DNA from: JBDTME01 sp964583795
Lineage (GTDB): Bacteria; Patescibacteriota; Microgenomatia; UBA1400; PJMF01
Length of the DNA: 36,476 nucleotides
Reading direction: 5' to 3'
Assembly: GCA_964583795.1 (NCBI GenBank)
Contig: CAZOWX010000018.1
Location: 1-36,476 of the forward strand
The notes beneath the pieces are model-generated. The model did not search any database, was not told the origin of the DNA, and saw nothing but the letters and a program-made list of their open reading frames with translations. Positions 31,000-36,476 of this stretch are shown here, one piece after another; positions within the stretch are counted from its first letter, which is position 1, and each line of letters starts with the position of its first letter. Both the position numbers and the translations under genes were made by a program.

Positions 31000-33900
31000 G
31001 ACTCTCGTTGATCATCAGTTTTTGGTTGCTTGACAGGGGTCGATAAATCAGTTTCTTTGGTCGGTGCAGCTTTGGCAACTTTGGGTAATCGGTACTTGTG
31101 GGTATTGACGATAAACGTGATCACAAAGAAACTAAAGATCAGTATTGCTGCGATTACCACTCGCCAATCCTGAGCAATTGGTGGGACTTCTGGAGCACGT
31201 CGTACTTTCACCGGCGACTTTGCAGGAATGACAATGCTCTCATCACCAATCTTCACTGTAGTGATCGCTGTTTGAGCGTACACTGCGGGATTATACATCA
31301 GGCTAAACTTGGCTGGTGGAGGAGTAAACTCACCACGATTAACGACACGAGCTTTGTACGAGAACTTGTTGTCACCGGCTTTGACGCGGTAGAGCGATAA
31401 AATTGCGCCATCAATTGTGTACTCGACATCACTCATGCCTTCGTAATATCGCCAATATTTCGCAGTGCTTTGGGCTTGCTGATTATTAAAGGTAATGTTG
31501 ACCGGAATCATTCCAGCTGGCAGATGATCGTGAATGATAGCGTATGAAGCGTCTTCCTTCAACCCAGACACTGTCAGTTCAACAGTGACATACTCGCCTA
31601 CGGCCGGGATGACTTCATCACCATTTGAGTTAAGATAGCGTCGTGTGATTTTGGCTTCATGTTCGATAGCGGGTGTTTGTTTGTCAGTCACAAAACTCTT
31701 GTTGATCAGCGTAGAGTACAGCTCACCCTCACCGGTCTTTGTAATCTCCACCACACTGCTGCCATCACTTTTAATTGATGATAGGGGAATATTAACTGAT
31801 TTGAGGGGTGTTTTTGAGCTGCTGACTTTTCTTGAGGCAATATTTTTGCCATCAAGCGTGATGGTGTAGCTATAGTTGGGATTGAGTTCTTGACTGTCTT
31901 TGGCATACTGCGACACGGCCTCGATGGTTTGGGCAGTGCCAAAGGTGTTACCCCAGTAGTATGACTGACGATGGTGAAGCAGATACTGCATAATGCCAGA
32001 AATCATTTGTTTATCTCCATTACCCATCATGAGTGCTCGAGCCGCGAGAGCACTGCTGGCCTCACGAGAACCAAAGTGTTTGGCACTACTGGCTTCAAAG
32101 TACACTTCTTGACCTTGCGCTTGAGCCATAGCTGCCAGCTGCGCCAAGCCATTGGTGGCACTGTTGCGGTTACCGAGTTTAATATTGGTCATCACTGCTA
32201 GTGATAGCATGTCAGGAGAAAGATTTGAGAAATCAGTAATAGCATGTTTTTTATCAGAGTTGAGAAGAGCTAGTGCATACGCGACAGCAACTTTGTCCTC
32301 TTGCTTGGTTGTTGGGGCTATAAGTTCAAAATAGCGGCGAGCTGAACCTAGCATTTCAGCATCAACATCGTATCCAGCCGCTTTTGCTTTGAGTAAGTAC
32401 TCCAAGACATACGCGCTAATGAAAGGATCTGACTCACCTTTGCCCCACCAGCTCCAACCGTTTTCACCTTGTTGTTGCTCTTTTAAGCGATTCACCCCTT
32501 TGGCAATCATTTTGTTCAGATCCTTATCTTTGAGCACCTCGGCGAATAACTCAGGGTTATTTGCTGCGATCACAGTCGGAACAAAGCGGCTAGTGGTTTG
32601 CTCAGTGCAGCCATATGGGTAATCAATCAAATATTGAACTGCTGCAGGGAGTGCAGTCACGATAGAGGAAGCGAAATTGAGCGTAACGCTTGATCGATCT
32701 TGATCTATTTTGCTATTGAGAATAATCGGAAATGAAGCGTCATTTTGACCAGTCTGAGTAATTTCTTGTTCAAAGCCAAACGGCTCGACAGTAATCGTTT
32801 GTTCAATGGAATCGGAGAACTCAACGCTTGAGCCTTTGGCGCTAAAACGTACTTTGGCCTTTTCATTGGTTTGGCGTGCGATAACGTTCCACTGCACCAG
32901 CTTCGAATCATTCGGTTCAATCTCGACCTTTTGAACTTCAGTGGGCCAGACTTCACCGCTCTCAAACTCAAAAGTAGTATTGAGGGTTTGTTTTTGACTG
33001 GAAAAATTATGCACGATTGCCTCGACAATCATGGGGTCATCTTGTTGCAGCACGTTTGGCAGGACTGGGCGTATCACCACGCTTTTCGAGACTTTGAGTT
33101 CTGCGGTGTTTTGGCCAACCACGGTATTATCTGTAGCACCAACACCAGCCACGACCCAAGTTGTTAAGTTATCCGGAAGTTTGAAACTCACTTTCGCTCG
33201 GCCACTCCCGTCGGTTCGCACTCTTGGATTCCAGTACGCTGTGTCTTTGAACACGCTGCGGCCACCCCCACCTTTTTCGTTGTGAACCCAGATATTGTCT
33301 GCTAAGAAGGTATGATTGCCACTGGTTTCCAGGTTATAGACGTCCACTTTTCCAGTCACGTACTCGATGCTGTTCACACTTATGTTCCCATCGGTTGACC
33401 ACAAGAGATCACCAATTTGAATGTTGTCAGCAGTTTGCCATGACTGATTGATCCACAGATAGTGGTTTGGGGTGACTTTCAGGGTTTGATTAATGACGAG
33501 GTATCCAGTGTCTGTTTGATGATGAGTGGCTTTGACAGTAACTGTTGAGAGCTGATCGGTGTTTGAAGCGCTTCGTGTTTGCAGTGTGTCACCAACTTGA
33601 ACATCTTCAATGGCTTTAGTACTGCCGTTGGCTAAAGTGATTGGAGTGCCGCTTACAAAGCAGCCACCGCGTTCGGCTGCGTTTACGACAATTCCTTGCA
33701 ATGAGTGGGTGGTAGCGGTACCCCAGTATCGCTCTTTCCAAAACTCTTCAAAAATATTGCCCAAGTTGGAGTCTGAAAGCTCAAAAATGGCTTTATCAAC
33801 CGACCAAACAGCAACATCTGCGGAGAGGGGGTTGCCTTTGGTATCGGTTGTTTCGACATTGACGGTGACTTGATCACCTGGCCCGTACTCGGTACGGTCT

Positions 33901-36176
33901 GGGGTGAGTCGGACATTCAGACGCTTAGAGTTGGTATTGAGTTTAATCTTTTGATCTTGAGTATCAAAATCATTATCAGCAAACGATGTTGCCCGGAGAA
34001 AAATGTTGGGAATGTCTGTATCCTTGAGTGGCAAAGTGAGTTGAGTTGATTCTCCCTCAATGGAAATGATCTGATAGCGATTGAGTCGATCACGTTCAAA
34101 GGTCAGCAAAACATCACGATTAGGAAGTGCTGAACTGATTGTTGCTCGGACAGTTCCACTGGGTTCATACACATCTTTATCAATGCTCAGTGACAATGAG
34201 TTCGTATTCCCTCCAGAGTAGATCACCCCATCACGGTCGGTTACCCAGATATAAAATTTGCGACTGATTTCATTGCCCCTCTGATCTTTTCCAGTGACAG
34301 TAAATGTATATGATCCCGTTTTACTTGGAGTGAACTCAAAGTGTGCCTCACCTTTAATGTTTGTCTTTGCCGAGAGTGGAGAGAGCGTTTCTTTTTTCTC
34401 TTCATAGCGTGGATACTTCTGATTGGGATCATCGATTTTTACCCACTCAGAGTGTTCAATGGTGGCGGTTAGGGGGACGTTGGCGACAGTGCCGTTTTGG
34501 TGAGCACGTAAAACCAGATCAAGTGACGCTTTCTGGTTTACTTTATGACTGTAGAAGCTATCTGGTGAGCGGTAGATGCTGTACTCGCCGTCGTACACCA
34601 GAATATTTTTACGATCAAAACTAGGATTACCGGTCTCATCTTCGTAGCTCACTTCAATTGAGAACACTTGGGAGCTACCAGTGTTGGGGAGAGTAGACTT
34701 GAATGAGACATCAGCAATACCTTTTTCATTCAATGTCGCAGTCCCTGATGTAATTTCTTGGTCATGCCAATAGCTGTAACGATTGTCTTCGCTTAAGACT
34801 GTGTCTGATTGAGCGTACTCGTACTCATAATACTTTCCACCATATACAGTATATTTAACTTCTTTATTGGTCAGAGGTTGGCCAGAGAAGTACGAGCCAT
34901 TGATTTGAAAATCAATCGTGTCTTGGACAACGATTTGCTTTTTTTGAGCTTCTACTGAGATGGTATATTCAGGCTTGCGAAAGTGTTCAACGTCGATGTA
35001 TTGATACGAAATTAAATTCTCATCAAGTTTTATTTTCAGAGTGTAGTATCCAGTTGAGAGCTCCTCTGGCAGTGAGATTTCACCATCAATAGTTCCTGAG
35101 TTTGTAATGGTGTAGTTTTTGCGAAATAAAATCTCCTCGTCATCGTATCCTTTACCTAGAGTAACCTGAATACTCCCTGATGGAATTGAGAATCGAGCAT
35201 CATCTTCATCGCGAATAATGCTCTTGAAGTACACAGTATCGCCTGGACGATAGAGGGGGCGGTCGGTAAAAGTAAAAAACTTTGTTTGTCGGGGAGCTGT
35301 CTTGAACGATTGATACGATCCACCTCCCCAACTGCTCAAATACTGTAAATTCAGCGGAAGCAACGCAATCTGGCCATCTTTTTTCAAGATTGCCAGATCC
35401 GGTGGAGTATTGACACTAAAGGTTGTTGTCCCTTGCGCATTGGTCTGTCCACTTTCTAGTTGTTTGGTGCCGTCTAGCAGTGAATACGTGGTGTAGCTGA
35501 CGTTGCTCAGGCTTTTGAGTGTATCAAAGTCTTGAACCCAGACAAACACTTCATTATCACCTTCTTTCGCGACAGCGCCAAAGTTAGAACGAAGAATAAA
35601 GCTGTCGACGGTCGTTTGCGCACTTTGCAGCTTCAGATAGTAGAGCCCAACATTTTGGATGGGCAAGTCCAGACGATTTTCAAAGCTGTTATTATTGCCG
35701 TTGCCGATTTCACGCTCAAACTGAGCGAGCAAAGACATCCCATCGGTACTGACCAATTTATTTTTCTGAGTATACTCGCTGGTATATTGCAGGTAGCGAA
35801 GCAGAGCGTCTTCATTGGCTTGATACAGACTGACGGTAAATTTGCCGCTGACATTGTAGCCTTGGATTTCTACAGAGCTCTCTGCTTTGTTTGACATCGA
35901 AAGTAGTCCGCCACTGGCATAGCTATAGTCGCCTCCACTGATGTAGATTGAGGGTGAGCGAATTCCGAGAACTTGACCAGTTGTGTCTTCTGGGGAAACT
36001 TGAGCCAGTTGTGGTTGTGTCGGAAGTGTCTGGGTGATGGGAGCGGTGGGTGCTTCGTGTTGAAGAAACGGAAACAGCGAGACATTAAAAATACTGCACA
36101 GCGAAAATGCGAGAGTGGTGAGACTTAGTGAGAGGTATAACTGCTTTTTTTGTGAAGAGAATTGTGAAAACAGCAT
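30996..36176 (-). CDS. alpha-2-macroglobulin with Hint domain in bait region
   Basis: A 1726-residue surface protein. An N-terminal hydrophobic segment (about 12-38) serves for export. Macroglobulin domains follow (FTDRPLYRPGDTVYFKS at about 300), then VDKAIFEL and, at the place of the bait region, a complete Hint domain from Cys839 (CFVSGTPITLANGS, block A) through VTPNHYLW (block B) to His965-Asn966 (ADNIWVHN). Next come TAYWNPRVRTDGSGRAKVSFKLPDNLTTWVV, which normally follows the bait, the thioester motif GCTEQ (Cys1190, Gln1193), a helical thioester domain, and a C-terminal membrane anchor (about 1670-1692) with a charged tail. Macroglobulins trap proteases cut into the bait. Residue 967 is Glu, not Cys/Ser/Thr, so normal splicing is unlikely; self-cleavage is possible. 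It is co-translated with the Memo gene. Confidence 0.9.
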   Translation of the reverse strand: MLFSQFSSQKKQLYLSLSLTTLAFSLCSIFNVSLFPFLQHEAPTAPITQTLPTQPQLAQVSPEDTTGQVLGIRSPSIYISGGDYSYASGGLLSMSNKAESSVEIQGYNVSGKFTVSLYQANEDALLRYLQYTSEYTQKNKLVSTDGMSLLAQFEREIGNGNNNSFENRLDLPIQNVGLYYLKLQSAQTTVDSFILRSNFGAVAKEGDNEVFVWVQDFDTLKSLSNVSYTTYSLLDGTKQLESGQTNAQGTTTFSVNTPPDLAILKKDGQIALLPLNLQYLSSWGGGSYQSFKTAPRQTKFFTFTDRPLYRPGDTVYFKSIIRDEDDARFSIPSGSIQVTLGKGYDDEEILFRKNYTITNSGTIDGEISLPEELSTGYYTLKIKLDENLISYQYIDVEHFRKPEYTISVEAQKKQIVVQDTIDFQINGSYFSGQPLTNKEVKYTVYGGKYYEYEYAQSDTVLSEDNRYSYWHDQEITSGTATLNEKGIADVSFKSTLPNTGSSQVFSIEVSYEDETGNPSFDRKNILVYDGEYSIYRSPDSFYSHKVNQKASLDLVLRAHQNGTVANVPLTATIEHSEWVKIDDPNQKYPRYEEKKETLSPLSAKTNIKGEAHFEFTPSKTGSYTFTVTGKDQRGNEISRKFYIWVTDRDGVIYSGGNTNSLSLSIDKDVYEPSGTVRATISSALPNRDVLLTFERDRLNRYQIISIEGESTQLTLPLKDTDIPNIFLRATSFADNDFDTQDQKIKLNTNSKRLNVRLTPDRTEYGPGDQVTVNVETTDTKGNPLSADVAVWSVDKAIFELSDSNLGNIFEEFWKERYWGTATTHSLQGIVVNAAERGGCFVSGTPITLANGSTKAIEDVQVGDTLQTRSASNTDQLSTVTVKATHHQTDTGYLVINQTLKVTPNHYLWINQSWQTADNIQIGDLLWSTDGNISVNSIEYVTGKVDVYNLETSGNHTFLADNIWVHNEKGGGGRSVFKDTAYWNPRVRTDGSGRAKVSFKLPDNLTTWVVAGVGATDNTVVGQNTAELKVSKSVVIRPVLPNVLQQDDPMIVEAIVHNFSSQKQTLNTTFEFESGEVWPTEVQKVEIEPNDSKLVQWNVIARQTNEKAKVRFSAKGSSVEFSDSIEQTITVEPFGFEQEITQTGQNDASFPIILNSKIDQDRSSVTLNFASSIVTALPAAVQYLIDYPYGCTEQTTSRFVPTVIAANNPELFAEVLKDKDLNKMIAKGVNRLKEQQQGENGWSWWGKGESDPFISAYVLEYLLKAKAAGYDVDAEMLGSARRYFELIAPTTKQEDKVAVAYALALLNSDKKHAITDFSNLSPDMLSLAVMTNIKLGNRNSATNGLAQLAAMAQAQGQEVYFEASSAKHFGSREASSALAARALMMGNGDKQMISGIMQYLLHHRQSYYWGNTFGTAQTIEAVSQYAKDSQELNPNYSYTITLDGKNIASRKVSSSKTPLKSVNIPLSSIKSDGSSVVEITKTGEGELYSTLINKSFVTDKQTPAIEHEAKITRRYLNSNGDEVIPAVGEYVTVELTVSGLKEDASYAIIHDHLPAGMIPVNITFNNQQAQSTAKYWRYYEGMSDVEYTIDGAILSLYRVKAGDNKFSYKARVVNRGEFTPPPAKFSLMYNPAVYAQTAITTVKIGDESIVIPAKSPVKVRRAPEVPPIAQDWRVVIAAILIFSFFVITFIVNTHKYRLPKVAKAAPTKETDLSTPVKQPKTDDQRES
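33279..33662 (-). other. Hint (intein-like) domain within the macroglobulin
   Basis: This is the coding segment for residues 839-966 (128 residues, the size of a mini-intein without an endonuclease). It has N-terminal Cys, TPNH with the block B Thr and His, a VYNLETSGNHTFLADN strand pair, and a C-terminal VHN. It is flanked by glycine-rich sequence (ERGG before, EKGGGGR after). It is in frame, with no sign of decay. Confidence 0.85.
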
Positions 36177-36188
36177 ATGGGTACATTG

Positions 36189-36217
36189 AGTATACGAACA
36201 GGAAATGAAGAAGTCGA
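36189..36217 (-). promoter_or_regulatory. promoter of the macroglobulin operon
   Basis: Minus strand: TCGACT (36217-36212), 17-nt spacer, TATACT (36194-36189), then 12 nt to the ATG at 36176. The leader would be about 5 nt, and there is no ribosome binding site. Confidence 0.55.
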
Positions 36218-36327
36218 GAATGGATTTGGTGATATTAAGAATGTGGAATGTAAGTCAGTAGAGTGTGGAGAGTGGATGGTTGCTTGGTTGACTAGCTGGT
36301 TGATTATGACGGAAGTCTATAGTACCT

Positions 36328-36476
36328 AGTCTATAGTCTTTAGTGTTGGGAATATGAATATTCGAGACAAGAAATGCTTGTCGTACTCAACTGGAAACTA
36401 TAGAAGAAAAAACATATCTTTGAGTGAGTAAATGCGAATCATAAGCATACAATACAAAAAGTCGTCATCCCGAATT
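36328..36476 (+). repeat. composite repeat, cut by window end
   Basis: The same block order as 20180-20357: AGTCTATAGTCTTTA, GAATATGAATATTCGA, GAAATGCTTG, AAATGCGAATCATAAGC, then GTCGTCATCCCGAATT, where the window stops. Upstream, 36240-36300 is low-complexity sequence (GGTTGACTAGCTGG type). No gene is seen between 36177 and the window end. Confidence 0.8.

Noticed and set aside
33660..33662. Splicing intein in the macroglobulin
   Set aside because: Asn966 is followed by Glu instead of Cys, Ser or Thr, so canonical splicing is not expected; called a Hint domain with possible cleavage only.

Overview
This window most likely comes from a Candidate Phyla Radiation (Patescibacteria) genome, probably near the Microgenomates/Katanobacteria groups. 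That placement is inference. It rests on the gene mix (PEGA/beta-propeller protein, stand-alone S23 four-helix protein, membrane-embedded GT-C enzymes, dockerin-bearing exported proteins, a macroglobulin with a Hint domain, small toxin-antitoxin pairs), on many genes whose -10 box sits only 6-12 nt before the ATG, and on dense intergenic palindromic repeats. TGA is used as stop. No rRNA, tRNA, CRISPR array, transposase or phage gene was seen.

Layout. 1-5061: an unknown helical protein, a brnT-brnA toxin-antitoxin pair with a perfect operator palindrome, a long sortase whose linker is built from intergenic repeats, a repeat cluster, and an RHH/PIN (VapC-like) pair with its own operator. 5276-12775: a Tat-exported protein of unknown function faces a leftward three-gene operon (small membrane protein, PMT-like GT-C, 1253-aa GT-C-like protein), probably for cell-surface glycosylation. 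12921-18181: an unusual leftward block of G+C-rich genes for small exported or membrane proteins. Three of the four have a conserved promoter followed by a 470-830 nt, densely base-paired leader. 18328-24085: S23-type protein, PEGA/propeller protein, a degenerate MreB-like protein, repeat islands, two unknown small genes with sister promoters, and a VapC remnant. 24200-36476: an exported dockerin/glycosidase-like protein flanked by a 51-bp duplication of the start of the next gene, a WecG/TagA glycosyltransferase, a dockerin/clan-CD peptidase-like protein, a membrane-anchored AmmeMemoRadiSam B (Memo) protein, and a 1726-aa alpha-2-macroglobulin carrying an intein-like Hint domain where the bait region should be.

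Most of the products act outside the membrane (sortase, GT-C enzymes, dockerin proteins, macroglobulin, SH3-like exported proteins), so this is a surface and envelope region. It is also unusually rich in interspersed repeats, and at least two genes (sortase, WecG) have absorbed repeat copies in frame. The two strongest candidates for something undescribed are (i) the tandem family of long structured leaders at 13980-17543 with stems that appear to covary between copies, and (ii) the macroglobulin whose bait region is replaced by a Hint domain. All calls are from reading the sequence; no database or folding program was run.
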